Numbered from the stretch's first letter, positions 7,162 through 15,515 are shown. The stretch: DNA of 20,572 nucleotides from Eubacteriales bacterium (GCA_028701715.1 JAQVQF010000011.1:1-20572), one strand, 5' to 3'. Notes: generated by a model from the sequence alone, not told the origin. Translations and numbers: made by a program.

Positions 7162-8394
7162 TCAAACCACACTTTCAAGACATTTGCAGTTATCGTCTCC
7201 CAGCGCGGAAAGACAGGGATCGGCCATAAGCGATTCAAAATCCACGCTGTCAAGAGGTATCCTGTTTCTTATAAGGAAGGTATATATTCCTGTCCTGCAG
7301 GGGTCGCCGAGAATGATATAACCCTTTAACAATCCGTTCTCGCAGTAGAAGCGCCGATAACAGTCATCGTCCTTTTTCTCGCAGACCGTCCCGCAGTAGG
7401 AACCGGCGGTGGATATTTCAAGTCCGATAAGGCCTATCGCGTTCATGGGTACGGCGTTTTCAAAATCCTTGCTTCCCCCCGCCATGTTAACCCCGGCGCA
7501 TTCGCCCTGCATATAAGCGTTGGGCATAAGCGCGAGTATCCTTGATTGTCCGCAGCTTATGTCAAAGGTTTCCGTACAGTCGCCCGCGGCGTATATCCCG
7601 TCCACTCCGGTGAACATTTTATTATCGGTTTGCACCCCGCGGTTGACCTTCGCTCCGCATTCAGCGATTACAGCGGTGTTGGGCCTGACGCCCACCGCCA
7701 GCACGAGGATGTCGTATTTTACTTCAATACCGCTCTTCATTTTTGCGGTGTTGCCGTTGAATGCCTCGACCGTGTCGCCGAGCAAAAAGCGTATTCCCTT
7801 GTTTTCAAGGTGAGCGCGTACCATGCGGGAGGTGTTTTCCTCAAGTATGCTTGATAATATAAGCGGGCTCAGGTCGGCGACGGTTATGGACTTGGCGCGT
7901 CCGTATAATCCCTCGGCGCATTTAAGGCCGATAAGTCCCGCGCCCATTATAAACACATCGGAATCCTTGGTCACGCTGCCTGCCAGCGCTTCCGCGTCAT
8001 CAAGCGTCATAAACGGAAATTTTTTATCGACGGTGTCAAGCCCTGCGAAGGGCGGAACAAAAGGTCTTGAACCGGTGCAATAGCACAGCCTGTCGTACCC
8101 GATTTCCGTACCGTCGTCGAGAAGGACGGTCTTGGAAGAAGCGTAAATTTTATTTACGGTTCTGCCCGCAACAAGCGTGCAGCCGTTTTTTTCGTAAAAA
8201 TCATCCGGGCGGTATTTCATCCGTTCGGGATCGGTTTTGCCCTGAAGATAATAGGAAATAAGCGGGCGCGCGTAGGTATGGTGCTTTTCCGAGGATATTA
8301 TCGTAATCGTATTTTCTTTGTTCGTATCGATACTGCGGATTCCCTCCACCGTACCGACGGCGGCGGCTCCGTTGCCGATTATTACATATTTCAT
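7162..8394 (-). CDS. FAD-dependent pyridine nucleotide-disulfide family oxidoreductase
   Basis: This 410-residue flavoprotein has the two-dinucleotide-fold layout of NADH oxidase/rubredoxin reductase relatives. The FAD loop IIGNGAAAVG is at the N terminus, TYARPLISYYLQGKT is the usual early motif, the NAD(P)H loop IMGAGLIGLKCAEGL lies around residues 145-160, and GIYAAGDC closes the FAD site. It probably feeds electrons from NAD(P)H to the polyferredoxin and on to the glutamate synthase core, taking the place of the GltD small subunit; this is inferred from position. I chose ATG at 8394, with GAGGAG 10 bases upstream. A GTG at 8403 is in frame but sits 1 base from that site. It lies 1 base after the ferredoxin stop. 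Confidence 0.92.
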   Translation of the reverse strand: MKYVIIGNGAAAVGTVEGIRSIDTNKENTITIISSEKHHTYARPLISYYLQGKTDPERMKYRPDDFYEKNGCTLVAGRTVNKIYASSKTVLLDDGTEIGYDRLCYCTGSRPFVPPFAGLDTVDKKFPFMTLDDAEALAGSVTKDSDVFIMGAGLIGLKCAEGLYGRAKSITVADLSPLILSSILEENTSRMVRAHLENKGIRFLLGDTVEAFNGNTAKMKSGIEVKYDILVLAVGVRPNTAVIAECGAKVNRGVQTDNKMFTGVDGIYAAGDCTETFDISCGQSRILALMPNAYMQGECAGVNMAGGSKDFENAVPMNAIGLIGLEISTAGSYCGTVCEKKDDDCYRRFYCENGLLKGYIILGDPCRTGIYTFLIRNRIPLDSVDFESLMADPCLSALGDDNCKCLESVV

Positions 8395-8395
8395 A

Positions 8396-8827
8396 TCAGT
8401 CACGCTCCTCGAAAACTATTGCGCCGTTGGGACAGTTTGACACGCAGTAGGGTGTGCCGTCCATGTTGTCCACACAAAGCTCACACTTGCGCATAACGCC
8501 GTCGTCGCCCCTGGCTATAGCCCCGTACGGGCATACCGTTATACAGGTGCAGCAGCCCACGCATTTATCGTAATCTATCCTGACAATGCCGTTATCCTTG
8601 TGCAGCGCGCCGGAAATACAGCTTTTTATGCAAATAGGATCCTTGCAGTGCCTGCAGGAAAAGGCGAAGGTATCCTTGCCGTGTTCCTCGACACGTACGC
8701 GGGGACGTACCTGTTTGTCTTTGAGTGCCGTCACCATGGATGTTTTGCCCGAATTGGCGAACGCACAGTTGAATTCGCAGAGATGACAGCCAAGACACCA
8801 TTGTTTATTTATAAATATACGTTTCAT
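8396..8827 (-). CDS. Polyferredoxin with four [4Fe-4S] motifs
   Basis: This 143-residue protein resembles the electron-transfer subunits of the HycB/DmsB type. Four cysteine groups are visible: CLGCHLCEFNC near the start, CRHCKDPICIKSC, CVGCCTCITVCPYGAI, and CELC with PYCVSNCPNGAI. This gives 16 cysteines in the arrangement for four [4Fe-4S] clusters. It is soluble, with no export signal. It sits 2 bases after the synthase core gene and directly before the flavin oxidoreductase. It most likely wires NAD(P)H or ferredoxin oxidation to the glutamate synthase. GGGGG lies about 7 bases before the ATG. Confidence 0.93.
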   Translation of the reverse strand: MKRIFINKQWCLGCHLCEFNCAFANSGKTSMVTALKDKQVRPRVRVEEHGKDTFAFSCRHCKDPICIKSCISGALHKDNGIVRIDYDKCVGCCTCITVCPYGAIARGDDGVMRKCELCVDNMDGTPYCVSNCPNGAIVFEERD

Positions 8828-8829
8828 TA

Positions 8830-10335
8830 TTAGTCCCCCGCGTGCTTGATTCCGAGAACCGAAAGCTCTTTTTCGTTAAGTCCCACGCCGCGCAGCATAA
8901 GACGGTTGCCCTTGAGAGCTTCGACGGAGTTGATTCCCATTCCGCCCATAAGCTCCTTTATCTCATGATCCCACGCGGTCATGAGATTGACAAGCCTCCT
9001 GTAACCTATATCGGGATTCAGCCGTTTTACAAGGTCGGGTTCCTGAGTGGCGATACCCCAGTTGCAGCGTCCGCTTTGGCAGTTGCGGCACAGATGGCAG
9101 CCGAGCGCCATGAGCGCCGAAGTGGCGATATAACAGGCGTCGGCGCCGAGAGCTATCGCCTTGACGATGTCGGAGGAGCTGCGTATGCTTCCGCCGACCA
9201 CCAAAGACACATTATTTCTTATCCCCTCGTCGCGGAGTCTGGCGTCCACGCTCGCAAGAGCAAGCTCAATCGGGATGCCCACATTGTCACGCGTGCGGGT
9301 CGGCGCCGCGCCGGTGCCCCCGCGGAAGCCGTCGATGGCTATAATGTCCGCGCCGCTTCTGGCGACACCGCTGGCGATAGCCGCGATATTATGTACCGCC
9401 GCTACCTTGACGATAACGGGCTTTTTATATCCGGTAGCTTCCTTGAGAGAACAGACGAGCTGGCGAAGGTCCTCTATCGAGTAAATATCGTGATGAGGAG
9501 CGGGGGAGATAGCGTCGGTTCCCTGAGGTATCATTCTCGTGCGTGACACGGCGTCGGTTATTTTTGCTCCGGGCAAATGCCCGCCGATACCGGGCTTGGC
9601 GCCCTGTCCCATTTTTATTTCGACGGCGGCGCCCGCCTCAAGGTATGCCTTATATACACCGAACCTTCCCGACGCGACCTGAACGATCGTGTTGGGTCCG
9701 TATTTATAAAAATCGCTGTGAAGCCCGCCCTCGCCGGTGTTATAAAAGGTGCCCAGCTCCGCGGCGGCACGCGCGAGGCATTCATGCGCGTTGTAGCTTA
9801 TCGATCCGTAGCTCATGGCGGAAAACATGACGGGAAGGGCAAGCTCAAGCTGAGGATCCATATCGGTTATCAGACGTCCGTTTGAATCCCGCTTTATTTC
9901 GGTGCTCTTTTTGCCGAGGAAAACTTTGGTTTCCATCGGTTCGCGCAGCGGATCGATGGAAGGATTTGTAACCTGAGAGGCATTGAGCAGTATTTTATCC
10001 CAGTAAACCGGAAGAGGTTCGGGATTTCCCATGGAGGAAAGCAGCACGGCGGCGGTGTCGGCCTGCTTGTAAATTTCCCGTATCGTGGCTTCATGCCAGT
10101 TGGCATTCCTGCGGAAACGGTTTTCATTTTCGCGTATTTTGAGCGCATGTGTCGGGCAGAGCGTAACGCAGCGCTGGCAGTCCACGCATTTGGCTTCGTC
10201 GGAAAGCATTATTTTATTTTCTTCGTCATAGCTGTGGACTTCGTTGGCGCATTGTCTTTCGCATACCCGGCATTTGATACAGCGCGAAGGGTCGCGTATG
10301 ACTTCAAACACAGGTAAATTATAGTTTATAGGCAT
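8830..10335 (-). CDS. Glutamate synthase, FMN/Fe-S core subunit (archaeal type)
   Basis: This 501-residue protein is the synthase domain of glutamate synthase, converting 2-oxoglutarate and ammonia with two electrons to glutamate. Unlike GltB it starts with a ferredoxin module: CIKCRVCERQC (C19, C22, C25, C29) and CVDCQRCVTLCP (C50, C53, C56, C60) suit two [4Fe-4S] clusters. The FMN/TIM-barrel part follows with YNTGEGGLHSDFY, KMGQGAKPGIGGHLPG, GTDAISPAPHHDIYSIEDL and DGFRGGTGAAPT. CHLCRNCQSGRCNWGIATQ near residue 420 corresponds to the [3Fe-4S] loop of GltB. The amidotransferase and GXGXG parts are on separate genes here. AAGGAAG precedes the ATG, 2 bases after the amidotransferase stop. Such split enzymes are known from archaea and clostridia. 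Confidence 0.95.
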   Translation of the reverse strand: MPINYNLPVFEVIRDPSRCIKCRVCERQCANEVHSYDEENKIMLSDEAKCVDCQRCVTLCPTHALKIRENENRFRRNANWHEATIREIYKQADTAAVLLSSMGNPEPLPVYWDKILLNASQVTNPSIDPLREPMETKVFLGKKSTEIKRDSNGRLITDMDPQLELALPVMFSAMSYGSISYNAHECLARAAAELGTFYNTGEGGLHSDFYKYGPNTIVQVASGRFGVYKAYLEAGAAVEIKMGQGAKPGIGGHLPGAKITDAVSRTRMIPQGTDAISPAPHHDIYSIEDLRQLVCSLKEATGYKKPVIVKVAAVHNIAAIASGVARSGADIIAIDGFRGGTGAAPTRTRDNVGIPIELALASVDARLRDEGIRNNVSLVVGGSIRSSSDIVKAIALGADACYIATSALMALGCHLCRNCQSGRCNWGIATQEPDLVKRLNPDIGYRRLVNLMTAWDHEIKELMGGMGINSVEALKGNRLMLRGVGLNEKELSVLGIKHAGD

Positions 10336-10337
10336 AA

Positions 10338-11438
10338 TTAATCTTCCTTATTATCAAGATTATCAAGTTTTACGATAACCGGCTGACCGCCCATCGGCGA
10401 CCAGATCTTATCCAAGGAGGGTTCCATTTGCCGAATAGCGCATTCCTCGCTGGCGACATAGAACATCTTTCCTTTTTCAGCGGCCACCATGGAGCGCAGC
10501 TTCAATCGGTCGTTGAGCGCCATCATGCCGCCTTCGAAACCCAAAAGGATAGAGAAAGGTCCGGTGACAAGCAGACTTGAAAAATTGGTGCGGAGGTATG
10601 TAAGATGACGTTTTTCTTCTTCCGATTTTTTGGAAATCGTACTCCAGAAGGGAGCCGCGATGACCTTCGCGGTTTCCTCAAGCGTAAGATTGCATTTTCT
10701 GACAAGATAATCTATTATATAGGTAATAACCTCGGTATCGGTGAGCAGAGTGCATTTATATCCGAACATTTCAATAAACCTGCGGTTGGCGTCATAGGAG
10801 GATATTTCCCCGTTGTGGACTATGGAATATTCGAGCAGAGCGAAGGGATGAGCGCCGCCCCACCAGCCCGGGGTATTTGTAGGGTATCTGCCGTGTGCCG
10901 TCCAGGAATAGCCCTCGTATTCCTCAAGCCGGTAGAAAGCGCCCACATCCTCCGGAAAGCCCACCGCCTTGAATACGCCCATATTTTTTCCGCTTGAAAA
11001 AACATACGAGCCCTGAAGCTTGGTGTTTATCTCAATAACCGCACGCGCCACATATTCCTTTTCGTCGAGCAGACTGTCGGCGAGCGTATTGTGGTTCGGC
11101 AGGACAAAATAACGCCATATCAACGGAGCGTCCTTGATAGCGTCTGACGGACGCACGGGTATCTTTGACATGTTTGCGATTTCGAATTTTCCTTCAAGGT
11201 ATTTTTCGCATTCTTCCCTCGCGCGGGCGCTGTCGTAAAATATATGAAAAGCGTAAAGCTCCTTATATTGCGGGTAAATCCCGTAGCCTGCGAAACCGCC
11301 GCCGAGACCGTTTGAACGGTCGTGCATTACGGTCATTGAATTTGAGATAACCTCGCCGGATATATTCCTGCCGTCCTTGGCGAATATACCGGATATGGCG
11401 CATCCCGAGGGTATACGTACCTGCCCCTCTTTGTTCAT
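10338..11438 (-). CDS. Class II glutamine amidotransferase subunit of glutamate synthase
   Basis: This 366-residue protein is the glutaminase part of the split glutamate synthase. The likely nucleophile is C13 in RIPSGCAISGIF, followed by MHDRSNGLGGGFAGYGIYP, HGRYPTNTPGWWGGAHPF and HNGEISSYDANRRF, which match the class II (Ntn hydrolase) active site. The cysteine is internal, so a 12-residue propeptide must presumably be removed to free its amino group. I chose ATG at 11438 because AAGGAG lies 9 bases upstream. A longer in-frame reading from 11483 would begin inside the leader hairpin. It is the first gene of the five-gene operon and diverges from glutamine synthetase. Confidence 0.93.
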   Translation of the reverse strand: MNKEGQVRIPSGCAISGIFAKDGRNISGEVISNSMTVMHDRSNGLGGGFAGYGIYPQYKELYAFHIFYDSARAREECEKYLEGKFEIANMSKIPVRPSDAIKDAPLIWRYFVLPNHNTLADSLLDEKEYVARAVIEINTKLQGSYVFSSGKNMGVFKAVGFPEDVGAFYRLEEYEGYSWTAHGRYPTNTPGWWGGAHPFALLEYSIVHNGEISSYDANRRFIEMFGYKCTLLTDTEVITYIIDYLVRKCNLTLEETAKVIAAPFWSTISKKSEEEKRHLTYLRTNFSSLLVTGPFSILLGFEGGMMALNDRLKLRSMVAAEKGKMFYVASEECAIRQMEPSLDKIWSPMGGQPVIVKLDNLDNKED

Positions 11439-11459
11439 AAATTTGATCTCCTTACGATA

Positions 11460-11500
11460 AAATAAAAAATGCCCAGTTTCCACCCTTGGAAACCGAACAT
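11460..11500 (-). promoter_or_regulatory. Terminator-like leader hairpin ahead of the glutamate synthase operon
   Basis: On the minus strand a 13-base stem (11488-11500 with 11469-11481, a few G-U pairs) closes a six-base loop AAGGGT and is followed by TTTTTTATT. It lies between the promoter and the first gene, about 10 bases after the predicted RNA start, so it can act as an attenuator. The six-base loop has A at position 1 and G at position 4, as in ANTAR antiterminator target loops. There is no room for the usual second hairpin, so the mechanism is open. Confidence 0.6.
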
Positions 11501-11517
11501 CTTTGCTCTTAGGCTAC

Positions 11518-11546
11518 ATTATATTCATTCCGGCATCGTTTGTCAA
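11518..11546 (-). promoter_or_regulatory. Promoter of the glutamate synthase operon
   Basis: On the minus strand TTGACA (11541-11546) and TATAAT (11518-11523), both consensus, are spaced 17 bases apart. The RNA would start near 11511. Such a strong promoter followed at once by a terminator-like hairpin suggests control after initiation. Confidence 0.88.
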
Positions 11547-11573
11547 TAGCTTTCAAAAAATTTTAAAATCCCC

Positions 11574-11602
11574 TTGACAAAACAAATTTTACCGAGTATA
11601 AT
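11574..11602 (+). promoter_or_regulatory. Promoter of the glutamine synthetase gene
   Basis: TTGACA (11574-11579) and TATAAT (11597-11602) are consensus with a 17-base spacer. The RNA would start near 11609. The two divergent -35 boxes are separated by 27 A/T-rich bases, so a single bound protein could affect both directions. Confidence 0.88.
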
Positions 11603-11615
11603 GTAACATCATTAA

Positions 11616-11657
11616 GGCAAAGGCGCCTCTCAGAAGGCGTCTTTGTCTTTATTTTTT
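11616..11657 (+). promoter_or_regulatory. Terminator-like leader hairpin ahead of glutamine synthetase
   Basis: GGCAAAGGCGCC (11616-11627) pairs with GGCGTCTTTGTC (11636-11647), 12 base pairs including two G-U, around an 8-base loop. TTTATTTTTT (11648-11657) follows. It lies between the promoter and the AGGAGG of the synthetase gene, starting about 7 bases after the predicted RNA start. It looks like an intrinsic terminator used as an attenuator, mirroring the hairpin on the divergent side. Confidence 0.65.
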
Positions 11658-11675
11658 GCTTAGGAGGCTTATAAT

Positions 11676-13772
11676 ATGACAAACGTACCGGAAATCTTCG
11701 GAAGTCTTGTTTTCAATGACGGCGTTATGCGCGCCCGTCTTCCGAAAGACACCTATGAATTATTAAAAAAGACCATGATCGAAGGCAAACGCCTTGATAT
11801 AAGCGTTGCCAATGTAGTCGCAAACGCCATGAAAAACTGGGCGACGGAAAAGGGTGCCACGCATTACACCCACTGGTTCCAGCCTATGACCGGGATAACC
11901 GCCGAAAAGCACGACAGCTTTATTTCGCCGACTCCGGACGGAAAGGTAATAATGGAGTTTTCGGGTAAGGAGCTTGTGCAGGGCGAACCCGACGCTTCGA
12001 GCTTTCCTTCCGGCGGATTGCGCGCCACCTTTGAAGCGCGCGGCTATACCGCGTGGGATCCAACTTCCTATGCTTTCATTAAAGGGAATACGCTTTGTAT
12101 ACCCACCGCGTTCTGCTCCTACGGCGGGCAAGCGCTGGACAAAAAGACCCCGCTTCTTCGTTCAATGGAAGCTCTCAACAGACAAGCAATGAGGATAATC
12201 AAGCTTTTCGGACAGGACGACGTCAAATGTGTCCGCGCCTGCGTCGGACCCGAGCAGGAATATTTTCTTATCGCCAAGGAAATGTTCGATAAACGCAAAG
12301 ATCTTATATATGCGGGACGCACCCTGTACGGAGCGAAATCTCCCAAGGGTCAGGAGCTGGAGGATCATTATTTCGGTTCGATCAAGCCCAGAGTGGCGGC
12401 ATATATGGAAGAGCTGAACGAAGAATTATGGAAGCTGGGAATACTGGCAAAAACCGAACATAACGAGGTCGCTCCGGCACAACACGAGCTTGCGCCCATA
12501 TATACCACTCTTAACATAGCGACCGACCACAATCAGTTAACCATGGAAATTATGCAGCGTGTGGCAAAGAATCACGGTCTGGTCTGTCTGCTGCATGAAA
12601 AGCCCTTTGCGGGTGTCAACGGCTCGGGCAAACACAACAACTGGTCTATCGAAACGGATACGGGCATCAATCTGTTAAAGCCGGGCGAAACCCCGTATGA
12701 AAACGCTCAGTTCCTGCTGTTCCTGTGCGCCGTCATTCAAGCGGTCGACGATTATCAGGACCTTCTCCGCCTTTCCGTGGCGACAGCCGGCAACGACCAT
12801 CGTCTCGGAGCCAACGAAGCTCCTCCTGCCGTGGTGTCCGTGTTCCTCGGCGACGAGCTGACCGCGATACTTGATGCGATCGAGAAAGATACACCCTACC
12901 TCGCGGCCGAAAAAACGCTGCTCCGTCTCGGGGTTCATGTTCTTCCCAGACTGCCTAAAGACACAACCGACCGTAACCGTACCTCGCCGTTTGCGTTCAC
13001 CGGTAACAAGTTTGAATTCCGTATGCTCGGTTCGTCCAACTCCATCGCCTGCGCCAACATCATGCTCAACTCGGCTGTCGCGGAAGCTCTGCGTCTGTTT
13101 GCCGATCGTCTGGAAGGCAAGGACGATTTTAACGGTGAGCTTCACAAGCTTATCCGCGACACCATCAAGGCGCATAAGCGCATAATATTCAACGGCAACG
13201 GTTATGACGAAAAATGGATTGAGGAAGCCACAAAGGTACGCGGACTTTATAATTTCAAAACCACTCCGGATTGCATGCCCTGCCTTATTTCGGAAAAGAA
13301 TACCGCTTTGCTTGTAAATCACAGGATTTATACCAAGGAAGAGCTGTATTCACGCTACGAGATAATGCTCGACAATTATTGCAAGATCATAAACATCGAA
13401 GCTCTTACCATGATAGACATGTCAAGGAAAGAAATACTCCCGGCGGTATGCGATTATATAAAAACACTCTCGGAAACCGTCGTTTCCAAGAAAGCGGCCT
13501 GTTCCTCTGCCGGATATGCGTATGAGGAAAAGCTTATAAAACGCCTGTCCACGCTTACCGAAATTATCGACATGAGGACGGAAGAGCTTGAGCAGAAGCT
13601 CATATACGCGAAAGGCAAGACCAATGTCACCGCTCTTTCGGCTTCTTACAGAGACGACGTCATCCCCGCGATGCAGTGCCTGCGTGAGGTTGCCGACGAA
13701 GCGGAAAATGCAACGGCAGAAAAATACTGGCCGTATCCCACCTATGGCCAACTGCTCTTCGGAGTCAGATAA
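11676..13772 (+). CDS. glnN: Glutamine synthetase type III
   Basis: This 698-residue enzyme makes glutamine from glutamate, ammonia and ATP in the cytosol. Its length fits GSIII (about 700 residues) and excludes GSI and GSII. The N terminus (VPEIFGSLVFNDGVMRARLPKD) and SSFPSGGLRATFEARGYTAWDPTS are GSIII hallmarks. Further conserved stretches are GPEQEYFLI, the glutamate/metal region EHNEVAPAQHELAP, NGSGKHNNWS, AGNDHRLGANEAPPA and NRTSPFAFTGNKFEFRM. AGGAGG lies 8 bases before the ATG. It diverges from the glutamate synthase operon and is followed by asnB, so producer and users of glutamine sit together. Expression is probably set by the leader hairpin. Confidence 0.97.
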   Translation: MTNVPEIFGSLVFNDGVMRARLPKDTYELLKKTMIEGKRLDISVANVVANAMKNWATEKGATHYTHWFQPMTGITAEKHDSFISPTPDGKVIMEFSGKELVQGEPDASSFPSGGLRATFEARGYTAWDPTSYAFIKGNTLCIPTAFCSYGGQALDKKTPLLRSMEALNRQAMRIIKLFGQDDVKCVRACVGPEQEYFLIAKEMFDKRKDLIYAGRTLYGAKSPKGQELEDHYFGSIKPRVAAYMEELNEELWKLGILAKTEHNEVAPAQHELAPIYTTLNIATDHNQLTMEIMQRVAKNHGLVCLLHEKPFAGVNGSGKHNNWSIETDTGINLLKPGETPYENAQFLLFLCAVIQAVDDYQDLLRLSVATAGNDHRLGANEAPPAVVSVFLGDELTAILDAIEKDTPYLAAEKTLLRLGVHVLPRLPKDTTDRNRTSPFAFTGNKFEFRMLGSSNSIACANIMLNSAVAEALRLFADRLEGKDDFNGELHKLIRDTIKAHKRIIFNGNGYDEKWIEEATKVRGLYNFKTTPDCMPCLISEKNTALLVNHRIYTKEELYSRYEIMLDNYCKIINIEALTMIDMSRKEILPAVCDYIKTLSETVVSKKAACSSAGYAYEEKLIKRLSTLTEIIDMRTEELEQKLIYAKGKTNVTALSASYRDDVIPAMQCLREVADEAENATAEKYWPYPTYGQLLFGVR

Positions 13773-13807
13773 ACAATACCATAAACGAAACGCTTAACAA
13801 ATTAATG

Positions 13808-13858
13808 TGCAACGGCGTGCTTTTATAATATGATTGCCGCGCCGTTGCATTATTTTCT
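13808..13858 (+). terminator. Hairpin between glnN and asnB (terminator or attenuator)
   Basis: TGCAACGGCG (13808-13817) pairs perfectly with CGCCGTTGCA (13840-13849) around a 22-base loop, followed by TTATTTTCTT. It lies 35 bases after glnN and 26 before asnB. No good promoter was found between it and asnB, so asnB may depend on readthrough. The arm shares the pattern GCAA-x-GGCG with the glnN leader arm. Confidence 0.65.
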
Positions 13859-13883
13859 TAGATTTATATAAAGGATAAACAAT

Positions 13884-15461
13884 ATGTGCACGATAATGGG
13901 AATTCATCACGGCGGTGTCACGGAAGAAAAATTCCGTGTTTTCCTTGACAGAACAAAAAGCAGAGGACCCGACGACACGCGTGTCATCAGCGGTAAGTCC
14001 TGTATATTAGGCTTTCAGCGTCTGGCTATAATGGGGCTTACAAAGGAGGGAATGCAGCCGTTTGTGCTTCACGGACGCAGCGTTGTCTGCAACGGGGAAA
14101 TATACGGCTTCCGCGATATTAAACAAACTCTTGAACCTGAATATAATTTTATCAGCGATTCCGACTGTGAGGTCCTGCTGCCGATGTACGAAAAATACGG
14201 CACCGATATGTTCCGTATGCTCGACGCCGAATACGCGCTGATAATAGACGACCCGGAAAATAATTGTGTCATCGCCGCGCGCGATCCCATAGGAATACGC
14301 CCCCTCTTTTACGGTTATCTTAACGACGGAGGTATGGCTTATGCGAGCGAGGCAAAGAACCTTGTCGGATTATGCGATAAAATTATACCGTTCCCGCCGG
14401 GGCATTACTGTGTCAACGGCGTGTTCACCCGCTACCGCGATCTTACCCATCCGGCGGTTAACCGCGGCGGCGACCTTAACGTAATATGTGCAGGCATACG
14501 CGAAAAGCTTATCGCCGGCATTCAAAAACGCCTTGACGCGGACGCGCCCCTCGGCTTTCTGCTTTCCGGCGGTTTGGATTCCTCTCTCGTATGCGCCGTA
14601 TCGGCAAAGCTGCTGAACAAGCCCATCCGTACCTTCGCGGTGGGTATGGATATCGACGCCATCGACCTGAAATACGCGAGAATTGCCGCGGATTACATAG
14701 GCAGCGACCATACAGAGGTTATTATAAATAAAAACGACGTGCTCTCCGCGCTCGAACCCGTAATTGCCGCGCTCGGAACATACGACATAACGACCATACG
14801 CGCAAGCATCGGTATGTACCTTATCTGTAAATGGATTCATGAAAACACCGATATAAGAGTGCTGCTCACGGGTGAAATTTCCGACGAGCTCTTCGGCTAT
14901 AAATACACCGATTTCGCGCCCGACGCCGCCGCTTTCCAGGAAGAGGCCGAAAAACGCATACGCGAGCTGTATATGTATGACGTTCTGCGTGCCGACCGCT
15001 GCATTTCGGTCAATTCCATTGAAGCGAGGGTACCCTTCGGCGACCTTGATTTTGTCGATTATGTCATGCATACAGATCCGTCTTTGAAAATGAACACCTA
15101 TGGTAACGGCAAATATCTTCTCCGCCGCGCTTTCGAGGGCGACTGGCTGCCCGATTCTATTTTATGGCGTGAAAAGGCGGCGTTCAGCGACGCGGTAGGT
15201 CATTCATTAGCGGACGATCTAAAAGAATATGCCGAAAGCTGTTACACCGACGCGGAATTTGAAGAAAGAGCGGCAAAGTACACACACGCCCGCCCGTTCA
15301 CAAAAGAATCGCTGCTTTACAGGGAGATATTTGAAAAATATTATCCCGGGCAGGCGGAAATGATCAAGGGCTTCTGGATGCCCAACCGTTCCTGGAAGGG
15401 CTGCGACGTGAACGATCCCTCCGCCCGCGTGCTTGCCAACTACGGCGCAAGCGGGAAATAA
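13884..15461 (+). CDS. asnB: Asparagine synthetase (glutamine-hydrolysing)
   Basis: This 525-residue enzyme makes asparagine from aspartate, glutamine and ATP. The N-terminal glutaminase domain starts MCTIMGIHHGG; C2 becomes the nucleophile after loss of Met. LGFQRLAIMG, CNGEIYGF and SDCEVLLPMYEKYG follow. The synthetase domain (about residue 200 onward) has the pyrophosphate loop LLSGGLDSSL, then LLTGEISDELFGYKY and ARVPFGDLDFVDYVM. Length and order match AsnB (E. coli 554 residues). The usual MCGI start is MCTI here, which still keeps the cysteine. AAAGGAT precedes the ATG. It lies downstream of glnN in the same direction and converges on purF. Confidence 0.96.
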   Translation: MCTIMGIHHGGVTEEKFRVFLDRTKSRGPDDTRVISGKSCILGFQRLAIMGLTKEGMQPFVLHGRSVVCNGEIYGFRDIKQTLEPEYNFISDSDCEVLLPMYEKYGTDMFRMLDAEYALIIDDPENNCVIAARDPIGIRPLFYGYLNDGGMAYASEAKNLVGLCDKIIPFPPGHYCVNGVFTRYRDLTHPAVNRGGDLNVICAGIREKLIAGIQKRLDADAPLGFLLSGGLDSSLVCAVSAKLLNKPIRTFAVGMDIDAIDLKYARIAADYIGSDHTEVIINKNDVLSALEPVIAALGTYDITTIRASIGMYLICKWIHENTDIRVLLTGEISDELFGYKYTDFAPDAAAFQEEAEKRIRELYMYDVLRADRCISVNSIEARVPFGDLDFVDYVMHTDPSLKMNTYGNGKYLLRRAFEGDWLPDSILWREKAAFSDAVGHSLADDLKEYAESCYTDAEFEERAAKYTHARPFTKESLLYREIFEKYYPGQAEMIKGFWMPNRSWKGCDVNDPSARVLANYGASGK

Positions 15462-15482
15462 AAACAAAAACAAAATCAAACA

Positions 15483-15515
15483 AAAAACGGCTTATCCATA
15501 CGGACAGCCGTTTTT
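15483..15515. terminator. Bidirectional terminator between asnB and purF
   Basis: AAAAACGGCT (15483-15492) and AGCCGTTTTT (15506-15515) form a perfect 10-base stem with a 13-base loop. T-rich tracts follow on both strands. It serves both the plus-strand asnB transcript and the minus-strand pur operon. Confidence 0.88.

Noticed and set aside
6337..7329. A 330-codon open frame on the plus strand
   Set aside because: It lies antisense to the GXGXG subunit and the end of the oxidoreductase, which have clear family motifs. Its protein looks like a shadow of GC-rich codons and matches no motif.
14370..15071. Long minus-strand open frames inside asnB (also 12675-13322 in glnN and 8842-9546 on the plus strand within the synthase core)
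   Set aside because: Each lies fully within a well-supported gene on the other strand and shows no family motifs.
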